Part shown: in pieces, positions 1 to 11,146 of the stretch
Layout: the number at the start of each line of letters is the position of its first letter
Position numbering within the stretch: position 1 is the first letter of the stretch
Origin: Pinus tabuliformis
Lineage: Eukaryota > Streptophyta > Pinopsida > Pinales > Pinaceae
NCBI GenBank assembly: GCA_031772625.1
Contig: CM062810.1
Span: 450,306,014 to 450,370,013, forward strand
DNA: 64,000 nucleotides
Reading direction: 5' to 3'
Made by a program: the position numbers and the translations under genes
The notes under the pieces: model-generated
What the model was told of the DNA's origin: nothing
The model's input: only the letters and a program-made list of their open reading frames with translations
Database searches by the model: none

Positions 1-300
1 GATCTTAGTACATTACTTCACAGAGTTCAAAGAGATGACAGTAGGCGGTGCTACCTCTAGTATCCTATATAACTTATTGCCCAAATAAATAGTAACTTTG
101 TGAGGCCTAGACTCATACACAACATGATACCTCCACAAGTATGGTTGGCCTAATAATACATTACAAACTTCAAGAGGAGCAACATCACATAGTACCTCAT
201 CTAAGAAGGGTTTGATGTTGTAGGGAAGGCGACACTGTTGGCTGACACAGAGATCCCGTCCCTTGTGAAGCTACCCGATGGTATACGACTACAAGTGTGG
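1..300 (-). pseudogene. Ty3/gypsy protease-region fragment
   Basis: The reverse-strand translation reads CNIKPFLDEVLCDVAPLEVC then NVLLGQPYLWRYHVVYESRP, followed by HKVTIYLGNKLYRILEV. This is the segment around the retropepsin domain of plant Ty3/gypsy polyproteins, in which the retropepsin-like fold follows the zinc knuckle. It continues off the left edge, so the catalytic DTG triad cannot be judged. The adjoining linker upstream (about 300-600, reverse strand) is charged and low in complexity, as is usual between gag and protease. It is a broken relic that follows the gag fragment on the same strand. Confidence 0.7.
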
Positions 301-689
301 TGTGGTTGATAGGCCTAATCGCTTCACGACCTATGCTAAAATGAGCTTCTTTTGGCTTCTGTTGTTGAAAATGAACTACAACGGAGAAACCTTCACCCAC
401 ATTTCTAAGTGGAAGAGTTGTTCTCCCTCCTCTAGATCTTTGAGCTCAATCTTCTGGATCTTGGTGGTGGCAAAGGTGGCACTAAGCTCTGCATCAAAAA
501 TTTGCTTCCCTTTGTCATTACCCTTGGTAGTTTCCAACTCAAAATCGGAACGTACATCTAATTCAAAAACCTTCAACTTAGACACCAGTGACTGCTTGGC
601 TCAACACTCACTTGTTTCGTGAGTGGGGTTTTTAAGAAACTCACACCATTTCACTATTTCCTTTCTCTTTGTGGTGTTTTTCTTTGCTT

Positions 690-1502
690 ACGTCTTCGAT
701 GGGTTATCCTAGATCGTTCCACCTTGTATTTTTCCTTTGTTCTGCGGTTTGCGGGTGCCTTTCCCTTGCTTTGGATTCGTAGATCCAAAGTCTCTCTTCT
801 TCTATTTAAATTTCTAATCGATCTTGACAGCATATTGATAGGTGGTGCCAAGCGAGGAGATGTCCAGGAACTCCATCTCGTCCTAGATGTACTTGTGTAG
901 ACAGTCACGGTACTTAAGTACTAAATTCTTCTCAGAATACTTAATACCCAACTTCGTGCAAAGGGTATGAAAAATATTTGTGAACTTCAACACATCTTGG
1001 TCCCTTCCATCTCGCAATGTGATCCACTTTATATATTTATCTTCATAGCTCCTGACTGGGTAATATTGTTCCTTAATGGCGACTCGGAAAGAATTCCAAG
1101 TGGGTCCGGCTCAAAACAGTAAGGGTTCCCTCAGGTCCTTTTGTTCATAGTAGGTTTCCCACCAGTCCTTGACATGGAGGGTGGCTTTGAGGACTGCAAA
1201 AGTAATATTTTCCCGATTGGAAAAGTCATGAACCGAAAAATTTCCTTCCAACAAGTTTCACCATCTATCTACAGTGTTTGCATCTATCTAGCCTTCAAAC
1301 ATGGGAATGTCAAAGTTGACTTGTACCTTAAAAGGAGTGTCACCTCCAGAGTGGCTTCTGGATGAAGATGTGTCTCTTGTGGGTAGCCGCCGAAGGATCT
1401 AGGCAAAGTTATCCATCATCGCATTCCTTTATCACTCGAGGGCTTCCACGAGGAATATTTTGAAAAATCTCCTGCTCCCTCGTTTTTCTTTTCTTCTGCC
1501 AT
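690..1502 (-). pseudogene. Ty3/gypsy gag (capsid) pseudogene
   Basis: On the reverse strand a probable start MAEEKKNEGAG lies at 1502. A second frame then gives FDIPMFEG, NLLEGNFSVHDFSNRENITF, KDWWETYYEQKD, PTWNSFRVAIKEQYYPV, YEDKYIKW and FHTLCTKLGIKYSEKNLVLK. These are hallmark phrases of the retrotransposon gag (UBN2/Retrotrans_gag) capsid domain of plant Ty3/gypsy elements, which packages the element RNA in virus-like particles. At least four in-frame stops (for example replacing Q after EG, and W/Q at the dimer region) and a frame change near the start make it non-functional. It lies just downstream of the primer binding site and upstream of the protease fragment. Confidence 0.82.
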
Positions 1503-1620
1503 GAGAGTTCGTCAGGGTTTGTGAGGCTGGTCTTGCAAAGGTTCAACTAGTTCAAGCCCTGACTCCTTATACCCTTACCTCATTGGGGACATGCAAATAA
1601 AAACAAAGAAAGAGAAAACA

Positions 1621-1632
1621 CCTTTGATACCA
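1621..1632 (-). promoter_or_regulatory. Primer binding site (tRNA-iMet type)
   Basis: The reverse strand reads TGGTATCAAAGG, close to the TGGTATCAGAGC complement of plant initiator tRNA-Met, one base after an LTR-like CA end. It sits about 120 bases upstream of the gag start, as expected. Confidence 0.6.
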
Positions 1633-3969
1633 CTGATACAAACTTATGCAGGAATGCAACAAAATATATATATATAAATATAAACATATAGATGCAACAT
1701 AAATAAATCTTCAATTCATTAATATCAAAGAACTGAAAGATGCTTACAAGCATAATGGAAATAAACCAGCCTGGGCGATGGTCGCTTATCTCTGAGAAGA
1801 GATGTGGCAACTACATGCCTCTAAACTATGTTACAATGAGGCTTGGTGGCCTTTTTATCATTAAGAAATAATGAGAAACCTTAAACATCCAAAAACCAAA
1901 CCCTAGGAGATGAAGCGCCAAAAGCTTGTGGGCCCCATTGGGGGTAGTGGGAACGTCAAATTCCCGAGGTTGTAACTTTGGGATACGATCTTTGTTTGAC
2001 ATTCATAATACATCATTTCAAATATTTCCCAAAGGAGGCTAGAAATAAATGGTAAATAGATTTTGCACTTTTCCAATATCTCCGTTTTCCCAAGAAATGT
2101 CTTTTAGGCCCTCAAAACAACTCCGGAAGTTTAGGACCCAAAAATTTGCTAAAAATAGTAATTTGTATTATAATCAAGGAAACTAAAAAGAAATGGTGGG
2201 GGTCCAAGTGGAATAGGCGGGTGGCCACCAATATCCACCTGTATCAGTAAGTTTGATGAAGGCCATGAAGAGAAGTAGACACATCATTCTTTTCTTCATA
2301 TTGTGAAGAAAGAATGGATGATTGGGTAAGCATATGGCATCTGATACTCTTTGAGGATGTGGTAGGGCATCTAAGATAAGAGTAGTCAAAGAGGATCGAT
2401 AGTCTTTGAGGAATCGAATCCAAGATAAGAATAGACCTGGAGGGACATACACTGTGAACACCCGGGTGGGGTATGTACGTTAAGAGACAATGATGATGGT
2501 GTCTATCAGTTATTGGTCTCGCCAGCATTGTGCTTTGATCTTGTGGAGAGATAGAGTTGTTAGGCAAGGCCTTGCTATGTGACAATTTTGGTTGTTATAA
2601 TGAAAATATATGGCTTACCAATCTGACTCTTCTTATGAGAATTCTTCATATTGATAATGTCCAAGTACCTTGTATGGATTATGAATACTTCCCTAGTTAA
2701 GAGGAAGTGTTGAAATATGTAACTGGGTTCGGTATTCATAATGACATATGTAACCATGATTTTATGTGTTTGATGTAATGAGAAAAATAAATTTATTATT
2801 TTTTTATCTTTGAGGCATGGGTTTCATGCTCAAGGAAATTTATTTTATTGGTCAAGCTCCCATTGAGACCCTTTGGGGCTTGTCATTGAGTCTACAAGTC
2901 AAGAAATTCATTGTCATGTACGAAATACCCTTCTTGTGCATGTTACCTATTGTAAGAAAATTATTTGAGTCAAAATACAGTCAAAGGACCCTCCAAGACC
3001 TTGTTAAGATGCAAGCAACAAGTTGACCTACCAAACAATGACAAGTCAGCCTAGGGACAATGTTAAGTTGGCCCACAAGCAGTGACATGAAACCTATAAA
3101 TAGAGAGCTCGACCTCATTTCTGAGGGCATCAATCAAGTTTGTTATGAAGCTAAAGAAGTTTGAGTAAGTCCAACAAATGAGAGAGAAGGAAAGGAAGGT
3201 TATAAGTATTGTTTTTTGGTCATTCACCTCACACATGCAATATAGTTAGGGCTACTTTTTGTAGTTGTGAAGGTCAAAAAAAATGCAGTCACTTCAGGAG
3301 GCCGAAAAATAAGTTGTCTAAGATCATTTTTTCAAGCCGAGTTATCAAGGAAGGAAGATCATCACCAAAAAAGAATAGAATTCATGCAAATCTTCCCTAA
3401 TCAATCAAAATGTGTAGAATCACAAGGATTATAGGCTAGTCGAAAATTGCAGACCTGTGATAGAGGCCAAAAATTGAAAAGAGGTCGAAATTTGTATAGT
3501 TTTAGTTAGTTTGACCAATGTTGACTTTGTGAAAGAAGTTTTGATTAAAAGTAAAGATTCGGATTGGTCTTGGAGGGTCTTGGTCAAAGGTCATAGGTCT
3601 TGGAATTCTTCAATTGAAGTTTATAAGAAGAGAAGAATTTTGGTGGGTTTTACTCTCAATTGGAGAGGTTTTGGCCCTGGATGATCGCCTATATCTTGTG
3701 TCCTCTTGTCTCATTTTTCTTTATGGTTTAGTATTTTTTTTATGATAAGAACACAATAATATTCAAGTTGAAGAATAATATAATTGAGATAAGTAAAAAT
3801 ACATCATAAGAATTTATCAAAGTAAGAGAAATCACCTAACTTGTTGCCCCTATATTTCTCAACACCAAATCCTCCTCTAGCACCAAGTCATCCCTCCAAG
3901 AATCCCTTCCAATTAGTTCAAATTCTAGCTTAGTCAACAAGAGTCAAATCCTTCCTCCCTGATCGGGGT
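1633..3969. other. No gene seen; probable LTR and decayed repeat sequence
   Basis: The stretch next to the primer site (1634 upward, reverse strand) should contain the 5' LTR of the gypsy element, but its outer border was not found. No reading frame here resembles a protein. A TATA-like motif with a leader (TATAAATAG at 3095) lies on the + strand and looks like an LTR promoter. The rest is AT-rich and featureless to me. Confidence 0.4.
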
Positions 3970-5195
3970 GTAGCAACGTGGAGGAGGTGGGTCGGCGAAG
4001 ATGGGACCAGGAAATGGCAGGCATCATCCACACAAGTGCAAGGATAGGAATAAGTTTGGGAAGTGGAGGGAGAGGACAGGGGGAAGGGAAGGTGGATGGA
4101 CAGGGCAGGGAAGGAGCAGACCCCAAGAGTAGGTCGGTGGAGCTGGGAAAGGAAGATAGTGAGGATGGCAGGGGGGCCAACGGGAGTGTGGGCAGGAGGA
4201 CACCAGCAAGTGGCAGGACAATGGAAGAGGACGTGTGGCAAGAGCAACCGGAAGCAAGCAAGAGTTAATGAGAGCTAGTGTGAGAAAGGACAGAGGGTCA
4301 TCATCCCAAGGTGACGGCTTAGGGAACAGAGCAGTGAGTAAATGCGATAGACAGGTGGTAGAGAATTGCAAGGATAAAATGGGAAGGGGAATAAAACATA
4401 AGGGAAGAGAGACAGTAGGTAGTTACATGCAGAAGGCAAGAACGACAGCAGGAGTGAAGAAAGGTGGTAGAGGAATGATGTTGAAAACCCGAGGATAGCA
4501 GCGGTTCTAGCTCTGATAATCAATTTCACCATAAGCTACGTCCAGTACAGAGTGGAGGCTAGCAAAAGGAAAGAAGAAAACAATAACAATGACGAAGAAA
4601 ACATGGTAAGATATGGAAAAGAAGCGACCATGAAGGGCAAGAGAGACACAGGCAAAAAGATTGCAGAGGGGGTGAGAAGCTCCAATAAAGAGCAAAGCAA
4701 GAGAGGGAGAAAGACAGGACGAGAACACATGAAAACCCTCATTTACGCATACAAGGAAGGGAACCCACCAGAGGTCAGAGCCCAAATAGCTGGCTAGGAG
4801 CGAGAACTAAATGACAACAAAAGAAACTAAGACATTCCCATGGAAGAATGGGAAGACATGGTTGACGACCCAGGTAACTCCCATGAATGGCACACACTCT
4901 TCAAACAAACGATCCAACAATACTGGGTCATGAAGAATGTGGTGGCATGGGTTATGACTCTCAATAGAGAATAGGCAGCAAGCAGAGGTTCGGAGGCACG
5001 GGAGGACACCAAGGAAAAAGATCTTGTCAGAGCAGAGTTACTCAAGGAGATAGCAAAAGTCCAGATCCAAACTTATCGAAATAACTTAGCACTAGGGATA
5101 ATTTAACAAACACTGCAGGATATGAAGAGGAGAGAGATGGTGGGTTCCAGCGCCAAAGTGTTAGCCTCAGTGATATCCTCAGACAAGGAGTAAAA
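3970..5195 (+). pseudogene. Unidentified decayed coding-like region, purine-rich
   Basis: Between 3970 and 5195 the + strand is GC- and purine-rich, unlike the AT-rich flanks, and carries successive open stretches in changing frames (3978-4268, 4235-4498, 4552-4797, 4837-5190). The first is Gly/Arg/Glu-rich, the second and third are Lys-rich. The last reads MEEWEDMVDDPGNSHEWHTL, then FKQTIQQYWVMKNVVAWVM and an amphipathic charged tail, and looks like real former protein. I do not recognise the family. A LINE ORF1/ORF3 or a non-autonomous retroelement gag is possible, since unusual composition islands elsewhere in this window are all retroelement ORFs. Several stops and frame changes show it is not functional. 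Confidence 0.35.
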
Positions 5196-7063
5196 TAGAG
5201 GTCCAACTACATTTTGTTGAAGTTCCATGACGAATAGCTTTTACTTGTTAAAATTGAATTGCAGTATAGATAGTATAGATAATGTTGTTAGGCTGATAGA
5301 GAAAGACTTATTTAAATTTTGGACAACTTTTAATGCTGACAGGTGGCCACCTGGTTTCCTTCGGGCAAGTTGAGGCCACCTGGAACAAATGGAAAACTTG
5401 ATTTTGGATAGATAATATAAATAGTGAAAGTACTACCAAGCTTACAAAAAAAAAACAAGAGTCAAACCCTTCCAAAATTGCATCAACCTCGGAATTTCGG
5501 CCCCCAACTTCAATATTTCGAACCTGTAGCAGGTCAAAAACTTCAGCTGATGTAGTAGCTCAAAATTTGCGCATGTGTGAGAGAGAAATAAGGCAAACCT
5601 TGACGAAAACTTCAATTTTCCTTCCTTCTTGCTTCAACTTCTTTTCTCCTTGTCTTTCTTGAATTTCGTACCCTAGATTGAAATTCTTGATTGCATATAA
5701 AACTTGTTACAAAATGAGGTAGAGAAACTTCTATTTATACTCATCCGTGGAGGTCAAATATCCCTGTCTGGGTTGAGCCACCATGCACCATAAAAAATCT
5801 AAAAGAAAACCACCAAAAATAGATGCAAAAATTCACCAATATTTTTCTAGGGCTCTATCCCCTACAACCCTCCCTTGCTATGCTTGGTACAACATCTCCC
5901 ATGTTGTGCTAGTCGTGCAAATAATATAGCACATACCTGACACTTCTTAGTTCAAAACGTAAATAATACCAAAAAATTCATGTTTTAACTTTGTTCAAGG
6001 GTTCAACAATGTGCGATAAGCAATAATGAGGCATTGTTGTTTTTACTACTTTAAAATGTATCACATGAATAAAAGAATTTGTAAACAAAACGTTTTTGAA
6101 TTTGTAACAAGATGATAATCATGTATTGGTGTGTATATGTATGTATAACACATCGATGCATATTGTTATCTTATGTGCACCAACATATTATTTTGTAAAA
6201 AAGATTTCATTCTTTTGTATTTGATGATTCCTAACTTTTTCTTATAGAACATGGCCAATAGAAGTTCAAGGAAAACAATTTATTGCAACTGTTACACATC
6301 ATTTTTTCACCATTAGGCAAATGACTGCATAACCATATCTCTTGCTATTTGATAAATCCTTCTCAGTAATCCCCTACAAAGCAGGAGGAAAATCCATCCT
6401 GAGAGGCAGAAGAATACTGGATTACATTTCTTAAAAACCCTAATTTCAAGCAATGTCGCATTTTCCCTTCGAGCAAACTGTGAAACTGTGGGTTCAATAA
6501 TTGACACCTATGCAGTATGTCACACTTTTCTCAACTAAAAAGTGTGACAACCTTTCTAACTGGGTAAAAATAAAAATTAAATTCTAGAATCCTTGTTGAG
6601 GAATCTTATCCCAACAATATGGACTCGAGCTCCTACCTATATGGACCTTGTCCAAATATTGATGGATCCAATCCACTCATTATGTAACCTATTCCCCATT
6701 TTTTGGATCTCATCCCATGGAAAATGGATTTCCAACCTCTTCTCCTCTCCTATAAACACAATGTATATCAAACGAGAAGGGATTGGATTTTGAAGTACCC
6801 TTATGTTTTCCAATTAAGATTGAAGGCTTGTTGTGCAAAGGAGGATTGGATATCTTTGGAGTGGAGGCTTATGACATCAAGGCACTTGGTTGTAATCTTC
6901 CTGCTCTTTATCATTAATACAAATACTTGTTTCTTTCCCATATGCATATGTTAAAATGTTTATTGTAAGGCTCCTTGATCTCTTACATGATTTATGATTG
7001 AATATTTGATATATTTTATGCTTTAATCTCTTGTTTGGCTTTGTCTTTGCAGGTCTCCTCTTG
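5196..7063. other. No gene seen; AT-rich repeat-derived spacer
   Basis: No protein-like frame was found. A reverse-strand TATA-like motif (5731-5740) precedes a pyrimidine-rich leader. A perfect hairpin lies at 6518-6549. The sequence from about 6590 up to the LTR element is probably another decayed repeat that served as its insertion target. Confidence 0.4.
6518..6549. repeat. Perfect 12-bp inverted repeat (hairpin)
   Basis: TGTCACACTTTT at 6518-6529 is the exact reverse complement of AAAAGTGTGACA at 6538-6549, with an 8-base loop. The arms begin TGT and end ACA, like the ends of many LTRs, so a former LTR-LTR junction or a palindromic transposon end is possible. The origin is not proven. 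Confidence 0.8.
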
Positions 7064-7068
7064 GAGCA
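7064..7068 (+). repeat. Target site duplication GAGCA (left)
   Basis: Five bases flanking the 5' LTR, repeated after the 3' LTR. Confidence 0.85.
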
Positions 7069-7252
7069 TGTTGGACACCTAATCCTCAATGGGTTAGTGT
7101 GGAAGCCGAATAGAAAAAAAGAAGTCCAAGATACCTTGCGATGTGAAACCCAACGATCAAACCATGTACTATAAATGTATATCTCTTGTTAATAAAAATG
7201 TATTCTCATGTTTTATCTTTCAGATTATGTTGCTGCCCATGTGTGTTTAACA
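7069..7252 (+). repeat. 5' LTR, 184 bp
   Basis: Starts TGTTGGACACC and ends GTGTTTAACA. Contains a TATA-like CTATAAATG near 7169 and an AATAAA-like signal (TTAATAAAAATG) about 20 bases later, as expected for U3/R/U5. Differs from the 3' LTR at seven positions, mostly C/T and G/A. Confidence 0.92.
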
Positions 7253-7264
7253 TGGTATCAGGGC
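7253..7264 (+). promoter_or_regulatory. Primer binding site for reverse transcription
   Basis: TGGTATCAGGGC directly follows the 5' LTR and differs by one base from the usual plant initiator tRNA-Met complement TGGTATCAGAGC. Confidence 0.88.
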
Positions 7265-9645
7265 CATGATGTGTGGCCTTCTCCCACCATTAGTTGGGTG
7301 GTCTTCTTCAAATTGGGTGCTCTGCCATTGTGCACTATTTTAGTTGTCCTCTCTGCCTTTTTCACTGTCCTTCCTGCAGAAATGTTACATTTACCTCACA
7401 GTGAATCCTGTCAGCTATATTGTAGTCACGATTTTCTGCCCATATTCTGCATTTCTGCAGCCTGACATATCTAACCTCTGCGTCTGTCCCTTTAGGAGTA
7501 ACTAGAATATTTCTCTGAAAAAAATCTGTATACGTTATTTTTCTAGTGTTGGTACAATCACTCAGGCCAAAACGCCTCCACAATTCCTGCATTATCGATG
7601 CTCCCAAATTTAGCTTTCTGCATTGGTAACTCTCCTGTTAGTTTCTTGTCATTAAATTTTGTGCTCTATCCCGTTATTATTTTTTGAATAATCTATGAGT
7701 GGAAAGCCTATTTGGTGAAATTTTTTATGACTGTGTGTTGTCTGGCCTAAAATGTGTGCGTTGAAATGTTCACTGGTTGAGTTGAAATGACTGCGTTGAA
7801 TAGTTTTAAAGGGTCGAAAACAAGGTTTAATTTAATACATGTTGTGCTCCCCTTTTTTGAAGACCAAAAAAAAATGGTCGAAACGTTGTTGTGGTGAATG
7901 TTGGTCCAACTTGGACTCCTCTCTCAACACCATCGAAGAGCTAATTCCATGAATTGTTGAATTCAAAGTGGATTTTACACTGTGGGTCCTGCCCTGCTCC
8001 TCCGCCATATAACTCTTCCAAATCAAATATAGCTTCCTCGCTTGAAAAAGAACAAAGCGACACCAAAGCGTTGATTGTCGCTATCATTTGTATATTAATC
8101 CAGCATGAACGCATGAAGTTAATCATGCGGTTTCATTTGTATATTAATCCATGGCTTCAGCAGGTTTGTGCTTCATTTAGGCTTCTTCGTGGTTTCGCAG
8201 TCGCTGCGACATATTTCGTTGCCTGAACCTTTTTCAGGAAGAACAATATTAAACCACGGAGAAATTTTAGTAACTTGCCTGCAAAAGAGCCAATAGTTCT
8301 GTCTTTCGTTAAAGAAAGCATAGATATAGACTTCCGTGGACTGGTTCGTTGTGACTTCTTGGTCTAGTTCTGGATATGGTTGGGGAGTGACTATTGCTTG
8401 AATTTCACTATTGGCAATTTGAAAGAGATAACTTGTTGAATGCTGTGGTCCTTGGATAATGCGATTGTTAAGGGAGGGAGTTAAGAGGTTTCTATTTGCA
8501 TAGGTGTCTTCTTCCTTCGAGTTAGGAGCAAGTAGAAGTATTGGAAGCTTTCAAGGATCATCGTTGGAAGCTTTGGAACAGCAGGAACTGTGAACAATGG
8601 CAGGAGATTTTGGAGGCCCGTATGCCTCTATGATATCTCTACATTGAATGGTATGGTATGAAAGAAACTAGTATGTATTGTATGCATTGACAACTTCTTG
8701 TGTCAAGCTCCATTTTTCAAAGGCCGTATGGTGTATTGCATCGAAGCATAATATGTTTTGAATTGGGCATCGGCATTATTTTTTATATGTTGGGTAAACT
8801 CCGCAAAGGTCGTATGAAGTCGTTGTTTGGTGATTCATATCCGCAGATGAGATGAGTTTTGGGCATGAGTGGTTCTGAACATCATTGTGTAAATTCTGAA
8901 CATGTATTTCAGTGAAGAGTGAAGAATTTTGTGGTTGCTACACTTGTTATTAGTATTATTTATGCTTGTTGGGTCTAAAGTTGATATCAAATTAATATTT
9001 TGAAGTTCTTCCACAAGTATTTGTCCCAGCATATTATGTATTTACATGAGCCAACAAACAAGGAATGCACCTACAACATTTGATACACAAACTGTTTGAT
9101 AAATACTACAGTGGACCAAACCATACAAACTCAGGACTCTTTGTTATTCCGGTTGGGTTCCTTACATTGGACTATTGTTTTCTTTGAAGAAAGTGGCAAG
9201 ATCAGAGAATATTGACTTGTACCCTAGTCAAAGTATTTATGAGAATTCAAGTCTTGTCCATGAAATGGTGCTATAGTTGTTGAAATTTTGATAGCCATCA
9301 TTTTTGCTTTGAAAGTGAAGGAGTATTTGAAGAATCCAAGAAAGTTTGCAGTTGTTGTTGCCCCAGTGTGGCATTGTATTTAAAACTCACTCAAATTTTT
9401 GTCTACATATATATGCATTGATTCCTTGATTCGACTGCTGCATAAGAGTTTGGTGGGCTGCATAAAGGTTGTGATTGTTTTGACAAATAAAAGTAATCTT
9501 TTGTGGAGAAAAGTTTAGTCGGTTGTATTATCAGAACATAGTGCTAGTCATTTTTATGTAATGGATTGTAATTGGTGCTTGTTGGTTGCACACTTATCAT
9601 TTTCTGCATATTGTTGTGTACTATGAGTGATATTACTTTTCTACA
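7265..9645 (+). other. Long non-coding leader of the gag-only element
   Basis: About 2.4 kb between the primer site and the gag-like frame has no coherent reading frame in either strand. It may hold packaging signals, an intron, or captured sequence; nothing in it could be identified. Confidence 0.5.
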
Positions 9646-10614
9646 TTGAGTAGTAGTTGTGATCATTTTTTAAGGTGTAAATCTGACATTGAAGAAAAAA
9701 TGGCCAGAATCAATGAAGTATTAGAGTTCCTCAAAACTCTCATATTGTCTACTACTCATGATACATTAAAAATCACCAAAGTTTCTCTCATAGACATTCA
9801 GGTTTGTCTACAAAATGCACAAGAGAAAATTGATTTTTTGCAGCTCGAATCTCAGCTACAGTAAGAGGAATTAAAACAGAGGAAACATTCTGAACATGTT
9901 TCTATTCAGAACATTGAGATTGCAACCCATTAAAAGCAAGTCAATAATGTTACAGTTGGTTCAGATTTAGTACCTAATAAAGCAGCAGTTGTACATGCAG
10001 ATGCAGAAACTCAGTCTGCACTTCCCAAGCCCATCAGCAGACCTTGGGAACAGCTTTTCCATAACAAGCACAGAACCGGTCTTGGATATGACAAGGACTT
10101 GTCTTTTCATATTCCAAACTACTCCAAACCAATCCAATTTCAAAGCACTGGATTCATTCATGATAGTTCAACTGCTCCTCATGACAGTTCACCGTCAGCT
10201 GTTCCAGATTCTGCCTCTCTTCCACAGCAAAAACAACAATAATAGATCGTGAAATGCCAACACTATGACCGAGTTGGCCATCTAAAAGATCACTGTTTTG
10301 ATCTTCATCCATGTAAGCACTGTCATAAAACCAGTCATTCTTCAAACAGATGCTTCAAAAACAAACGTCCTGCAAGAACAAAGATTCATCTTGGATGGAT
10401 CGCTTCTTGGCAATGGGCATCAACAGCCAAGAGGATATTCCAATCACATGTCAGAACTTGTTCTAGAGTATTGAATAGTCTTGCAATTGAGTTTTCTCCA
10501 TCATCTCTCCTTGTATCTGACAGGGGGGGAAATGATGGTCATCTACAAGCTTCAAAGTCACATCAAGCGAGCCTGAGCCACAACCTGCCACACCAGTTTC
10601 AGAGTTGTAGCTAG
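9646..10614 (+). pseudogene. Gag-like protein with two zinc knuckles, interrupted by stops
   Basis: One reading frame runs through the whole stretch. It gives a Leu/Lys-rich helical segment at the N-terminus (EVLEFLKTLILSTTHDTLK and onward), a conserved-looking middle (PWEQLFHNKHRTGLGYDKD, then LSFHIPNYSKPIQFQSTGF), and two CCHC knuckles at about 10253-10355. The first knuckle reads CQHYDRVGHLKDHC, with the second Cys changed to Tyr; the second, CKHCHKTSHSSNRC, is intact. Knuckles of this kind bind the element RNA in Gag. Stops occur at 9862, near 9930, and as a TAA-TAG pair at about 10240; most are explained by C-to-T change in CAA/CAG codons. No protease or polymerase follows. The start ATG is uncertain; upstream sequence in frame is not convincing. 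Confidence 0.7.
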
Positions 10615-10659
10615 AGACAAAGATGCCCCTAAGCATGCTTTCAGTTGGTAATCCGGGAC

Positions 10660-11022
10660 ACTTCCTCTAGCAGAAGACTTCAGCTTCTTGCCAATTTCGG
10701 AAGAATTCCAGAAACAAAATTGAGAACACTTCCTCTAGCAAAAGACTTAATCTTCTTGCCAGTTTTGGAAGAGTTCCAGGAATTTCATTAAGCATTCCAG
10801 AGTTGTTGGTCATCCTTAAACCATGACACGTTGAGACTTCCCTTTTTAGGTTGAAGTTCTCCCTCTTATGCGAGGTGAGACCTCCCTTTCATGGTTGAAG
10901 GTTTCCCTCTTCAAAACAATAGGAGAACTTCCTCTAGCAGAAGACTTCAGCTTCTTACCAGTATTGGAAGAGTTCTGGGAACTACACTAAGTGTTCCAGT
11001 GTTGGTGGCCATCCTTAAACCA
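10660..11022 (+). repeat. Imperfect internal repeats near the 3' end of the gag-only element
   Basis: A block beginning ACTTCCTCTAGCA and continuing through GCTTCTTGCCA and GGAAGAGTTCCAG occurs three times (about 10660-10712, 10728-10781, 10926-10979). The second and third copies extend into a shared TTCCAG...CATCCTTAAACCA segment (to 10823 and 11022), a duplication offset of about 198 bases. They lie between gag and the polypurine tract, where such elements often carry variable repeats. Confidence 0.75.
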
Positions 11023-11134
11023 CCACCCTTTATACCAACATTTTAGAGAGCACATTCAGCCTAGTGTTGCCCTTGCATTTTTGCACATTTTGTATTACAG
11101 CTCTCTTCTTGGACTCATACATAACCCTTCGGAT

Positions 11135-11146
11135 TAAGGTGGGGAA
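11135..11146 (+). promoter_or_regulatory. Polypurine tract
   Basis: TAAGGTGGGGAA abuts the TG start of the 3' LTR, the position of the plus-strand primer in LTR elements. Confidence 0.75.

Larger units (their letters stand above)
1..1634 (-). mobile_element. Ty3/gypsy LTR retrotransposon, gag-protease part, decayed and cut by window start
   Basis: Read on the reverse strand, the region gives in order a primer binding site, a gag polyprotein start, capsid-like gag, a linker, and the beginning of an aspartic protease region that runs off the window edge. The protein is split by several stops and frame changes, so this copy is dead. The LTR upstream of the primer site should lie above 1634, ending in CA, but I could not find its outer end and no second LTR is in view. 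The gag and protease phrases match the chromovirus/Tat-like Ty3/gypsy polyproteins common in plants; the exact lineage cannot be named from this fragment. Confidence 0.8.

Noticed and set aside
4507..4530. Reverse-strand TTATCAGAGCTAGAACC resembling a tRNA-iMet primer binding site
   Set aside because: No LTR end (CA) directly before it and no second LTR or gag on that strand; it lies inside a + strand coding-like region. The similarity is probably chance or too old to use.
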